Shown: one piece after another, positions 16,046 to 24,858 of the stretch | How positions within the stretch are numbered: the first letter of the stretch is position 1 | Layout of the letters: every line of letters starts with the position of its first letter | Source of the DNA: Rebecca billardiae RCC1528 | Lineage: Eukaryota; Haptophyta | Reading direction: 5' to 3' | DNA: 64,000 nt | Assembly (NCBI GenBank): GCA_965240325.2 | Contig: OZ251253.1 | Coordinates: 496,001 to 560,000, forward strand | Notes under the pieces: model-generated | Seen by the model: only the letters and a program-made list of their open reading frames with translations | Database searches by the model: none | Told to the model about the DNA's origin: nothing | Translations under genes and position numbers: made by a program

Positions 16046-17884
16046 TCAGCACGGCCGCGCTTCGGTCCGCCGCGGGCGGCCGGTGGGCGCCACCCGCACC
16101 AGAATGACCGATCGGATCGGTTTCTGGGAACGTGACGCGTGAGCCGGCCTATACGGCGAAGCGGTGTGCTGATTGCGGCTGCTGCGCTGATGCATGCTGA
16201 CTGCGCCGCGCGGATCGGGCTCAGGCCGATCGAAACATGCCGGGCCGGCGACGTCGTCGCAGTCGTCGGCGAAGTACACTCCGGGACTGACTCCACGGTG
16301 CAGCACGCTGCGCCTACTGCACGGCCTGCGATGCGCAGGAGGTGGCGCCGCCGCCCCCGCCGCCTTTGTTGCCGCCCTCGACACCGCCGCTGGGCTGCAC
16401 CCTGCCTCCACCGCCGGCGACCTCTCGCAGCTGGGGGCGCTTCTCGGCGCTGTGGCAGCACTGCGGGCGCGGCAGGGCGCGGTGACGACAGCACGGTGGC
16501 GGGGCGGGGCGGCGCGTGGCTGCGATGTCTGGCCGGTTGGGCGCGGCTGCGCACGCGGCGCGACCCCCGAGCTGCCACCACCAGCACCGCCCGGCGCGCG
16601 GCCACGCGCGCGCACGATGCCCGCGTGGCACACGCAGCACGCGTGCATGATCAGCGCAAATGCCGCGCCGATGCACAGGAGGCCGCCGATGAGGAAGCCC
16701 GTCGGGATGTGCAGGCAGATGGCGTCGACCGTGTCGTCGCACCCGCACGCGCACTGGTCCTCGCCCGGAGGGCTGAAGCAGTAGATGTCGCCCGCCTCGA
16801 GCCCGTCGCAGAAGAGCTGCGCCCGGCCGGCACCGGAGGGCGCAGGCGGGGAGCGTACCGCGTCGCGCGAGGGACACGCGGTGCGCGGGCAGGCGGGGTG
16901 CGAGGGACACACGGTGCGAGGGCAGGCGGGGTGCGAGGGACACACGGTGCGCGGGCAGGCGGGGTGCAGCGGCAGAGGAGGGAGGGGACGCCCGCACAGC
17001 GACCGCGCACGAGTGCATCCGCGGGGCAAGGCCGACGCAGGCGGTGCGCGCAAGGCACTCGGGGCGGCGCAGCACAGGACCGCCGCGGAGGCCGCCGCAG
17101 CACAGGGCGCAGGGGCACAGGGCGCGGGGGGCAGAGAGGCGCACCGGGAGAAACGCGTTGGCAAGCGCCGTGCACTGCGAGTGTCCGGTCGAGTCTGCAG
17201 ACTCCCACTGGAAGACGGAGCTGCAGAAGTCGGAGAGCAGCGCGTGCGCAGCCACGCCGACGCCGAACACCGCCAAGGTGATCAAGCCGCCCGCGCTCGA
17301 GCAGCACATCGTCGCCTGGGCCACAGCGCGCGCGCGCGGGCGCAGGCGCGGTCACACCTGCCGGCCGGGCACCTCGCGCAGCGGTGATGCGCGCGCAGCG
17401 GCCGCTGGGAGCATCGCGCGCGGCCGCCGGCGCGCGCACAGTCAGCCCACTGACGGAGCTCTTTGCGCTCGCGCACATGCCCGACACGCCGACGAGGCCG
17501 AGCCAGATGCCCAGGATCGTCATGCCGATGCCAGCCACTGTCAACGCCCTGATCACCAAGTTGCGCATTTCATAGTAGCTCGCTGCGGCCGCGGGGTGGC
17601 GGGCGAGGGCGGGCGGGCGCGTGCGCTGCTCGGAGGCGGATGAACGCGTGGTGCGCCAAGAAGCGCTGGCGCGTCCGGCGCACACCTGACTGCGCGTCCT
17701 CGCCGTAGCACGAGATCATCGCGTCCTCGCACGACGACTGCGCGTACTTCTCGACCTCGCCGACGAAGATCACGCCGAAGAGGAAGACGCCGAAGCCGAG
17801 GAGGACGGTCAGGGCACCCGAGCGCCAGGCCCAGATGATGTTGGAGACGGGGTTCTCACCGGCGGCCTTGGAGCCGAGCGGCAT
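16046..17884 (-). CDS. Four-helix membrane protein with Cys-rich extracellular loop (tetraspanin-like)
   Basis: Four exons on the minus strand are 17686-17884, 17440-17582, 17145-17315 and 16046-16816. They join in frame (1284 nt, 427 residues). Four hydrophobic helices are visible: ALTVLLGFGVFLFGVIFVGE (exon 1), ALTVAGIGMTILGIWLGLVG (exon 2), GGLITLAVFGVGVAAHALL (exon 3) and FLIGGLLCIGAAFALIMHAC (exon 4). Loops between helices 1-2 and 3-4 carry paired cysteines (SCEDAMISCYG; CSSVFQWE; FCDGLEAG; CACGCDDTVDAIC). This topology resembles tetraspanins or related four-helix proteins, but the diagnostic CCG motif is not clear, so I leave the family open. The C-terminal tail of about 180 residues after RARGRAPGG is Pro/Arg/Ser-rich and may be partly an artefact of a missed intron. 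It shares an upstream region with the dioxygenase gene at 18154. Confidence 0.72.
16866..16975. repeat. 33-bp minisatellite in the third intron of the membrane-protein gene
   Basis: About 3.3 tandem copies of a 33-bp unit, with GGCAGGCGGGG recurring at 16888, 16921 and 16954. I place it inside the intron between exons 3 and 4 (16817-17144). The period is a multiple of three and the exon-4 frame stays open through it, so it would read as an 11-residue Cys/Pro repeat if the intron were retained. Confidence 0.9.
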
Positions 17885-18153
17885 GGCGGGCGGCGCGCGA
17901 ATCGGAAGGGGTGAGCTGCTTGCGCAGGTACTACTGTAGTAGGACGGAATGGCCGGCGATCTGCCGGCCGAGCCGCACGGCGCACGGCCGCCTAACCAAG
18001 GGCCTTGGCCTAATAACTAACGGCCATCAAGCGCAATTGTTCATTGACCGAGCGGATCAGAGCGGCATCGATGCAAGCTCATCGCGACAAACCGCCACAT
18101 GTGTAACGAAATCCGAGCCGCCGGAACAAGAATCGTCGGTCCAGGCCCGGACG
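17885..18153. promoter_or_regulatory. Divergent upstream region between membrane-protein and dioxygenase genes
   Basis: About 270 bp, less GC-rich than the flanking coding sequence. It separates the minus-strand ATG at 17884 from the plus-strand ATG I chose at 18154. The plus frame is open back to 17911, but that extension reads as non-conserved sequence. No clear TATA or known operator is visible. It probably contains both promoters. Confidence 0.4.
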
Positions 18154-19359
18154 ATGCGCGGCCTGGCGCCCGCGCGCGCGGCGTCCGCCGCCGCCGGACG
18201 CTGGTGCCGGCATCGCGCTGGCACACGCCGCGCGGCGTCGACCCTGCCGCACGAGCCCATCGCCCCGCACTTTGGCGCGCGCGTCCCGCGCGCCGCGTTC
18301 GACCTCGCCACCTGCTCTGCCGCCGAGCTGCGGCGGCTGAGCGCGCTCGTCTACGCGCGCGGCCTTGTTGTGCTCGAGGGGCAGGAGCGGTGCGCGCCCG
18401 AGGACGAGCTGCGCCTCGCGCGCGCGTTCAACCACACGCAGGACGACGCGTCGACCAGCTACACCGGCGGCGCCGCGCCGCAGCACAAGCTCCCGCCGCC
18501 GCTGCAGGACGTGGCCGTGATCGGCAGATTCGATCTCGCCGGGTACCACGGGCTCAGCGCGCGCTCGGAGGGCGTGTACACGGGCTGGCGGGGCGAGCAG
18601 CGCGCGTGGCACTGCGACGGGCTCGCCGACACGTGGCCGCCCCCGGACATCACGCTGATGCGCTGCGTCGCCACGCCGGCGCGCGGCGGCGACACCCTGT
18701 TTGCGTGTGCGCGCGCCGCGGCCGCGCGCGTCGCCGACGCGCTGCTGCCGTCCGACCCGGACCCCGAGCTGGTGCGCATGCAGTACCGGCTGGCGAGCGA
18801 GTACGGGGTGCAGCCGCACGGGCTCTCGCTCAGCTGGGCGCGCGGCACCAAGGCCGAGCACACCTCCGACGTCAACGCCGCGCACGCCGGCACGGAGGTC
18901 CCACTGGTGATCCGTGAGGCTGAGAGCGGTGCGCGCGCGCTCGTGTCCACGTATCATGCCCACGGCGCGGTGGTGATGGCGGCGGACGGCTCGGGGCGCG
19001 TGGCGTCGACGCTGGGCTTCGACGAGGCCAACGCGTTCCTCGCGCGCGCGTGGGCCCCCGGCGTCGCCGACGGCCTCGTGCACGCGCACGCGTGGCGCGT
19101 GGGCGAGATTGCAATCTGGTCGAACCGGCTCGTGCTGCACTCGGCGACCGCGCTGCCGCCGGGGCCTGAGGCGCGTGTGCACCACCGCGTGCGGCTGCGC
19201 GCGGCGCCGACGCACGCGCCACGCGCGTGGCGCGCGGCGGCGCACGCGTCGCGCGAGGGCTGGCTGCAGCCGGCGGCTGCGCCTGGCGGCTCGGCGGCGC
19301 CCGTGACGCAACGGAGCGGCGCGGCGTCCGCAGCCTGGGCAAGGGTGTCTTGGGAGTGA
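18154..19359 (+). CDS. TauD/TfdA-type Fe(II)/2-oxoglutarate dioxygenase, probably mitochondrial
   Basis: This is an oxygenase of the jelly-roll fold that uses iron, oxygen and 2-oxoglutarate to hydroxylate or cleave a small substrate that I cannot name. The chosen start gives 401 residues. It begins with an Arg/Ala-rich leader (MRGLAPARAASAAAGRW to about residue 30) typical of mitochondrial import. Iron ligands are visible as WHCDG (His 153, Asp 155) and a distal His in NRLVLHSATA (about residue 329). A 2-oxoglutarate-binding Arg is likely in VHHRVRLR about 18 residues later. The segment LMRCVATPARGGDTLFA after the first motif is characteristic of the TauD group. No intron is evident. An ORF extension upstream to 17911 has no leader character and I left it out. 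Confidence 0.82.
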   Translation: MRGLAPARAASAAAGRWCRHRAGTRRAASTLPHEPIAPHFGARVPRAAFDLATCSAAELRRLSALVYARGLVVLEGQERCAPEDELRLARAFNHTQDDASTSYTGGAAPQHKLPPPLQDVAVIGRFDLAGYHGLSARSEGVYTGWRGEQRAWHCDGLADTWPPPDITLMRCVATPARGGDTLFACARAAAARVADALLPSDPDPELVRMQYRLASEYGVQPHGLSLSWARGTKAEHTSDVNAAHAGTEVPLVIREAESGARALVSTYHAHGAVVMAADGSGRVASTLGFDEANAFLARAWAPGVADGLVHAHAWRVGEIAIWSNRLVLHSATALPPGPEARVHHRVRLRAAPTHAPRAWRAAAHASREGWLQPAAAPGGSAAPVTQRSGAASAAWARVSWE

Positions 19360-19686
19360 CGTACGATCCTGCGCCTGCGCGTGTGCGCCCCGCCCCGACG
19401 GCACCGGAGGTGCTCGATGGCGGCCAGTGTGTGCGCAGTGCACCAGCTGGCGCGTGTGTCGCCCGCCGGCGTGCCGAACGAACCCCGCGTGGACGTGGTG
19501 CAAGCCCGCGCGGCTCGCCACACGCCGGCCGCGGCCGCGGCCAGCACCTAGCTGTGCGGCAGCTGCCAGTGGCAGCGCCAGCTGGCAAGCTGAGCGGCAG
19601 CAGGACTCAGCCGGACTCACAAGTGTACCGTGCAACAGCGGGCCGATTCCCGCCCGTCGGCCCTCGCCCCGGCACCGCGCGAGCAA
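19360..19686. other. Intergenic spacer upstream of the NTPase-like gene
   Basis: No gene is supported. The frame of the following gene is open back to 19630 (ATG), so a start 19 codons earlier is possible. Several short perfect repeats of CAGC/GCTG type are present. Confidence 0.4.
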
Positions 19687-21759
19687 ATGGGCGACGCCGC
19701 GGCGGCCGACGGGCTCGCCGCGCTGATCGGCCGGGCGAGCGACGCGCTGAGCTCGGCCGTGCGCAACGCCGCCGCCGTGGGCATCGCCGCCGGCGCGCTC
19801 GGCGTCTGCGTCGTCGGGCTGCGCGCGTGGCATGAGCGCTCGCAGCGCGCGGCGCTGTCGGCGCTGCGTCCGCTCACGCTCCCTGACGCGTACCTCGAGG
19901 CGCGCAGCCCGTCGAGCGAGGCCGCGGTTCGCGCGGCGATCTGCGCCGCCGCCGGCTCCGCGCAGCTGCTCGTCGTCGTCGCGCCCGAGCCGCTCCACGC
20001 TCGCGGCGTCGTGTGCGCAGCCGCTGCGTCGATCGAGGCGGAGCGGCGGAGCGCGGCGCTGCGCGGCGGCGGCGGCGGAGGGCGCGCGCTCAGCGCGTGG
20101 CGGATCAGCCTGGCGGAGAGCAACATACTCGACCTGCGCTCCTTCGTCGAGCGCTTCGCGCCGCACGCCACCGGCACCGTCGCGCTCGCCGCCGCGCGCG
20201 TGCTGCGCAGCGCGCAGCGCACGCTCGCGGGCGCGGCCGGCGAGGAAGGCGGCGGCGGCGATGGCGGCAGCGTCGACGCGGAGGAGGCGGGACCGGCGCG
20301 CGCGTCGAGCCCGGCGCACGTGCGCGCGTACCTCGAGCAGGCCGGCGCGGACGAGAGCCGCGTGCTCTCGCTCGTCGGCGACGTGCTCACTATGAACCTC
20401 GCGCGCCTCTCGACGAGCGCGCGCGGCGGCGCGGCGGGCGGCGCGGCGGGCGGCGGCGGCGGCCGGTGGTGGCGGCGGCGGCGAGCGGCGGCGCAGCCGG
20501 CCGGCGCGGCGCGGCGCGTGCGCGAGCTCCTCTTCATCGACGGCCTCGAGCGGATGGGCATGCTCGCGTGCGCCGAGGCGTCCGGCTCCGAGCCCCTCGG
20601 CCGCCGAGTGCTCGGGCTGTACTTGGCTTACTTACTCGATCACGCGGCCGCGCCGGCGCGCGCGGTCGTCGTGTCCGCGTCGTCGCCGTTCGTGTACGAG
20701 CAGCTGTGCGGGCTGATGGCGGCGGGGCGCGCGCGCGCGGTGCACCTGGGCGAGGCCTCGCGCGACGACGCCGCGCGCGCCTTCGCCGTCATGGCCGCCG
20801 CCTCCGGCAACCCCGCCGCCGTCGACGCCGCCGGCGGGTTCGATGTCGCCTTTGCCACCGTCGGCGGTCGGCTTGCCGACTTGGCGGCGTTCGCGCGGCA
20901 CGCGGCGAGCGGCGCGCTGCCGGCGCTGCCGCCGTCGGCGCCGGCGCGGCTGGGCTCGGCCGCGGGCGCGCGGCCGCGCGCCGACTTCCCCGGCAGCTGC
21001 GCCGTCGAGCGCTGGCTGGAGGCCGCCATCGTGAGCCCGCCGCCGCCGGGCCCGGGCCGTGCGGTCGAGGCGGACGCTTGCGGCGCGATGCCCGTCGACG
21101 GCGCCGTCGCGCGCGGCGGCTGGAGCAGCGCGCAGGCGGCGGCGGTGCTGCGCGCGCTGGCCGAGTCGGCCGACGGCGCGCTGTCGCGCGCGCAGGCGCT
21201 CGGCGCGCTCGGCGCCGACGAGGACGCGCTCCGCGCGATGCTCCGCCACCGGTTGCTTCACTTCCGGCCGCAGTCGCCGCTGCAGGCGTGCTGGGATGCG
21301 CCGCGCAACGCGCGCGCCGATCTGGTGTGCCTGCCGCGCCCGCTGCAGCTGCAGGTGCTGCGCTCGGCGCGCGCGGGGCGCGGCGAGGGGCGGCTCGGCG
21401 CGCTGCTCGGCGTGGCGCTCGACTTCGCCTCGCCGCACCCGGGCGGCCGCGCGGGCTACTCGCCGCCGCTGCAGCTGAGCGCGCCCTCGCCCTCAGACTC
21501 CTCCTCCCTCGCCTCGGCGCGCGGCAGCCCCGGCGCGGGCGGCGCGGGCGGCAGCGGCGCCGCCCGAGGCGGCAGCCATCAGAAGTGGCAGGGCACGCCG
21601 CCGTCGGCCACGTCCAGCCGCTCGGCAGGCGGCGGCGGCGGCACCGCGGGCAGCGCGAGCAGCGGCGGGCGCAGCGGCACGCTCGCGCTCAGCAGTGCCG
21701 CCGGTGGCGCAGTGCGCACGTCGTCGCCGCTCGCGGCGGCGGTGGCCGCGACGAGCTGA
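19687..21759 (+). CDS. Membrane-anchored NTPase-like protein without a recognisable P-loop
   Basis: Single exon, 690 residues. A hydrophobic segment near residues 30-50 (AAAVGIAAGALGVCVVGLRA) is followed by basic and aromatic residues, suggesting one membrane anchor with the bulk on one side. The rest resembles a divergent AAA+/STAND-type ATPase. A strand and loop LLVVVAPEPLHARG stands where GxxGxGKS would be. A Walker B-like strand is LLFIDGLERMG. A sensor-like strand ARAVVVSASSPFVYEQL is followed by HLGEASRDDAARAFAVMA, which looks like the lid region of such ATPases. A winged-helix-like stretch (ALSRAQALGALGADEDALRA) comes after. The last 100 residues are Ser/Gly-rich. If the fold is right, loss of the P-loop suggests a pseudo-ATPase or scaffold. 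The family assignment is inference. The antisense frames are shadows. Confidence 0.6.
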   Translation: MGDAAAADGLAALIGRASDALSSAVRNAAAVGIAAGALGVCVVGLRAWHERSQRAALSALRPLTLPDAYLEARSPSSEAAVRAAICAAAGSAQLLVVVAPEPLHARGVVCAAAASIEAERRSAALRGGGGGGRALSAWRISLAESNILDLRSFVERFAPHATGTVALAAARVLRSAQRTLAGAAGEEGGGGDGGSVDAEEAGPARASSPAHVRAYLEQAGADESRVLSLVGDVLTMNLARLSTSARGGAAGGAAGGGGGRWWRRRRAAAQPAGAARRVRELLFIDGLERMGMLACAEASGSEPLGRRVLGLYLAYLLDHAAAPARAVVVSASSPFVYEQLCGLMAAGRARAVHLGEASRDDAARAFAVMAAASGNPAAVDAAGGFDVAFATVGGRLADLAAFARHAASGALPALPPSAPARLGSAAGARPRADFPGSCAVERWLEAAIVSPPPPGPGRAVEADACGAMPVDGAVARGGWSSAQAAAVLRALAESADGALSRAQALGALGADEDALRAMLRHRLLHFRPQSPLQACWDAPRNARADLVCLPRPLQLQVLRSARAGRGEGRLGALLGVALDFASPHPGGRAGYSPPLQLSAPSPSDSSSLASARGSPGAGGAGGSGAARGGSHQKWQGTPPSATSSRSAGGGGGTAGSASSGGRSGTLALSSAAGGAVRTSSPLAAAVAATS

Positions 21760-21986
21760 TTCATCAGCCGTGCAGCTCGGCCGATGATGCAGAGGGCATG
21801 ACGACGGCGATACATATATATATATATATATGCATATGATGATGTAAATAATAAGACCGACGATGACTGCGCTGCTGATGATCCGCGCTGCCGGCGGCCG
21901 GGCCGGCATAGCCATCGTCAGCCGTGAATATAGTTGTTATAACCGTCAGGCGCTGCGGCTGATGGCATACTCACACACGCCCCGCC
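21760..21986. other. Convergent 3' intergenic region with short (AT)n
   Basis: A short space between the stop of the NTPase-like gene and the stop of the giant minus-strand gene. It contains an (AT) run at about 21813-21832. Both genes would terminate here; no clear polyadenylation signal stands out. Confidence 0.45.
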
Positions 21987-24064
21987 CTAATAGTCCTCGT
22001 CCTCGTCCTCGTCGTAGTCCGTGCCGGAGCGCGACGAGCCGTCCGAGTCGTCGGTCTCGCTCTCCTCCTCGTCGGGGCGGCGCGTGCGCACCTGCTCGTC
22101 CGCGTCCGTGTACAAGTTGTCGAGGTCGATGCGGTCTGAGTCGAGCTCGTGGATGCGGAGATCGCGATCTCGGCGGCCGCGGCCCGGCCGGCGCGTGTCC
22201 GCGGGGTGCTCGGCCGCGGCGGGGCGGCGGCGCCCCGGGCTGGGCGGCGCGGCGTCGTCCGCGCCCTCCGCGCCGCCCTCGCCCTCCGCGCCGTCGCCGT
22301 CGCCGTCCGCGCCGCCGCCATTGTTCTGCTCCCAGGTGGTGGCGATGGCGCGGACCATCGCGTCGCCGCGGCCGCCGTCCGCCGCCGCCCACTTGCGGAG
22401 GAGCGAGAGCGGCGGCTCGAGCCCGTGGTGCGCGCGGTGCGGGTCGGCGCCTGCGCGCGCCGCGGCGCAAGCGTGGCGGCGCGACGGGGCACCGCGTGAG
22501 CGAGCGCGCGCGCGCGCGCGCGCGCACCCGCCGCCGCCTCGCGGGCGGCCGCGCCTGCGGCCCTGGCGGCGCGCGGCGCGGCGGCGCGCGCTCGGCGCAG
22601 CGCGCACCGGCGGTGACGAGGGTGAGGGCCGCGTCCGCCCAGCCCTTGGAGCACGCCATGTGCAGCGGCGTGCGCATCGATGCAGAGAGCGCCTCGACGG
22701 CCGCGCCTGCGCGCGCGGCGCGCGGCGCGCAGCGCGCGCGCGTGAGGCGCGCGCGCGCGCACGGACGGCGCGCGCGCTCGGCGCGTGCGGCGCACCGGCG
22801 TCGATGAGCCTGGAGACGATGGCGGTGTGCCCCGCGGCGGCGGCGGCGTGGAGCGGCGTGCACTTGGTGCGCAGCCCGCGCCGGTCCGTCAGCTTGCGCT
22901 GCACGCCCGTCGGGTCGTCCTCGCCGCGCTCGAGCAGCAGCAGCCGCCCCGACGAGAGCAGCTGCGCCGCGCGCGGCTCCGACGCGCCGCCGCCGCCGCC
23001 GCCGCCACCGAACCGGCGCGCCGCGGCCGCGCCCGGCGTGGTGGGCCGGCTCGCGCCGCCCAGCGGCGCGGAGCCGCGCGTCTCGCCGCGCGTGAGCGCG
23101 CGGCCGAGCTTGCCGCCCGGCGTGGTCGGCCTGCTCGCGCCGCCCGCCGTGCCGCGCGTCTCGCCGCGCGTGAGCGCGCCCGCCGCGCCGGTCGCGCGCT
23201 CGCGCTCGCACAGCCGCGCCTCCTCCGCGGCTGCTGTGAGTAGCAGCTCGAGCGCTGGCTCGGAGCCGACGAAGGCGGCGGCGTGGAGGAGGGCCTCGCC
23301 GGGCGGCGCGCCGCCCATCTCCTCGGTGGAGAGCCGCTCGTGCCGCCAGTGGCACAGCTGCATCGGCAGGTGCCCGTCCGCCGAGCCGACGATGTCGGCG
23401 ACCGCGGCCGCGTCCCGCACTATCAGCGCCGCCCACAGCTCTGCGGCGGTGCGGTCGGCGGCGGCGCGCAGCTCGTCGAGCCGCTCCTTCATCTCGTCGA
23501 GGTCGTCGGCGGGGGCGTCGAGGTGGCGCTCGGCGAGCGGCGCGCGGAAGTGGCGCGGCGCCGCCGCCACCGCGTCCTCCAGCAGCATGCGCTTGAACAC
23601 CGCCGCCTCGCCCGCGATCGCCTCCTGCGAGAGGACTCGGTTGTGCATCGAGAGCGCGCGCACATAGCACGCGTCGTAGTCGACGTCGTCGTCGTCGCGC
23701 CGTTCCTTTGAGTAGAGGAGGGCCACGCGCCCCTTGAGCGCGAACTGGCCGTCCTTGGCGACCTTGGGGTTGGTCACCTCGAGCGCCTGCTCGCCGTCCA
23801 CGTACGCGCGCAGCATGTTCGCCGACGAGTCGACGGTCACGGTGAGCACGTGCCACGTGCGGTCGGAGAGCGCCGGCGCGTCCGCGTCGCCAAATTCCTT
23901 CAGCGTGCCGACGTGGCCGTCACCGTCAACGCGCAGCTGCGCCTCCTCGTCGTTCTCCTTGGCGGCCGCCCACTTGTCCCAGCCGGCGGTGGAGAGCAGG
24001 TTGCGCGAGCGCGCGTCGAGCAGCTTCACGTGCATCGCCAGCGTGAACTGGTTGAGGTGCGTGC
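21987..24064 (-). CDS. Giant gene exons 30-32: second LamG-like domain, ankyrin repeats, acidic tail
   Basis: Residues about 6534-7143. Exon 30 opens with THLNQFTLAMHVKLLD and continues with TWHVLTVTVDSSANMLRAYV, then DGEQALEV and ALSMHNRVLSQEAI, a clear LamG/concanavalin-like order of strands. Ankyrin units follow: GEALLHAAAFVGSEPALELL, CTPLHAAAAAGHTAIVSRLI, and, across the exon 31 junction, RTPLHMACSKGWADAALTLV. Between them lies a short duplicated Thr/Arg/Gly linker (LTRGETRG and ASRPTTPG each occur twice). The last exon ends in a strongly acidic Asp/Glu/Tyr tail before TAG. The ankyrin and LamG parts are probable protein-interaction surfaces. Confidence 0.78.
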
Positions 24065-24827
24065 CTGCGCGCGCACAGCGCCGCGCGCGCGCGCGCGCGC
24101 GGGCGGGCGGGGGCGCGGGGCGCGCCGGGCGGCGGAGCGCCGGGCGGCGGAGCGGGCGCAGAGGTCAGGGCGAAGGCCGGCCGCGCAGCCAGCCCGCCGG
24201 CGGGGCGGCGGGGGCGGGGGTGAGGGCAGCCGGTGGGCCGGGGGGGGGGGGGGGGGGCGAGCGCGGCGCCCACGAGAGCGCGCGCGAGCCCGCGCCCGCC
24301 CAGCCCTCGGCCACGCGCCCGCCCGCGCGCGAGCGCGCCGCCGCGCGCTCGGCCGTGCCTGCCGCGCGGCGCACGCCCGCGCGCGCTCGCGCGCGTGAGG
24401 CGCGCACCGTTGCCGTTCTTGCGGAAGGGGACGCGGAGGACGAGGAAGGTGGAGGGCCAGCACTTGAGGCAGCGCAGCCCGCCCGTGCGCGCGTACACCC
24501 ACTTGCCCCGCCCCTCCACCCACCCCGGCCCGCCGTCCTGCGTCCCCACCTGCCCGCGCGAGAAGTCGTAGAAACTCGAAGTGCGAGTCGTGCGCGGGTT
24601 GGCCGCTGCCGCGCGCCGCGTCTGGCGCATCCACGCAAAGTCCGAGTCGACCATCTGCGACTCGAGCCGGGCGGTGGCGTCGGCGACGAGCTGGCGCTCC
24701 GACTCCTCGAGCGCCGTCTCGGTGCGCCGCTCCGCCTCCATCGTCCTGGCGAGCAGCGCGGCCAGCTCCGCCTCGCCCTTGGGCGCGATCTTGGAGGCTT
24801 GGCGCGCGAGCGCGCCGCCCGGCCGCG

Positions 24828-24858
<31 letters not shown>

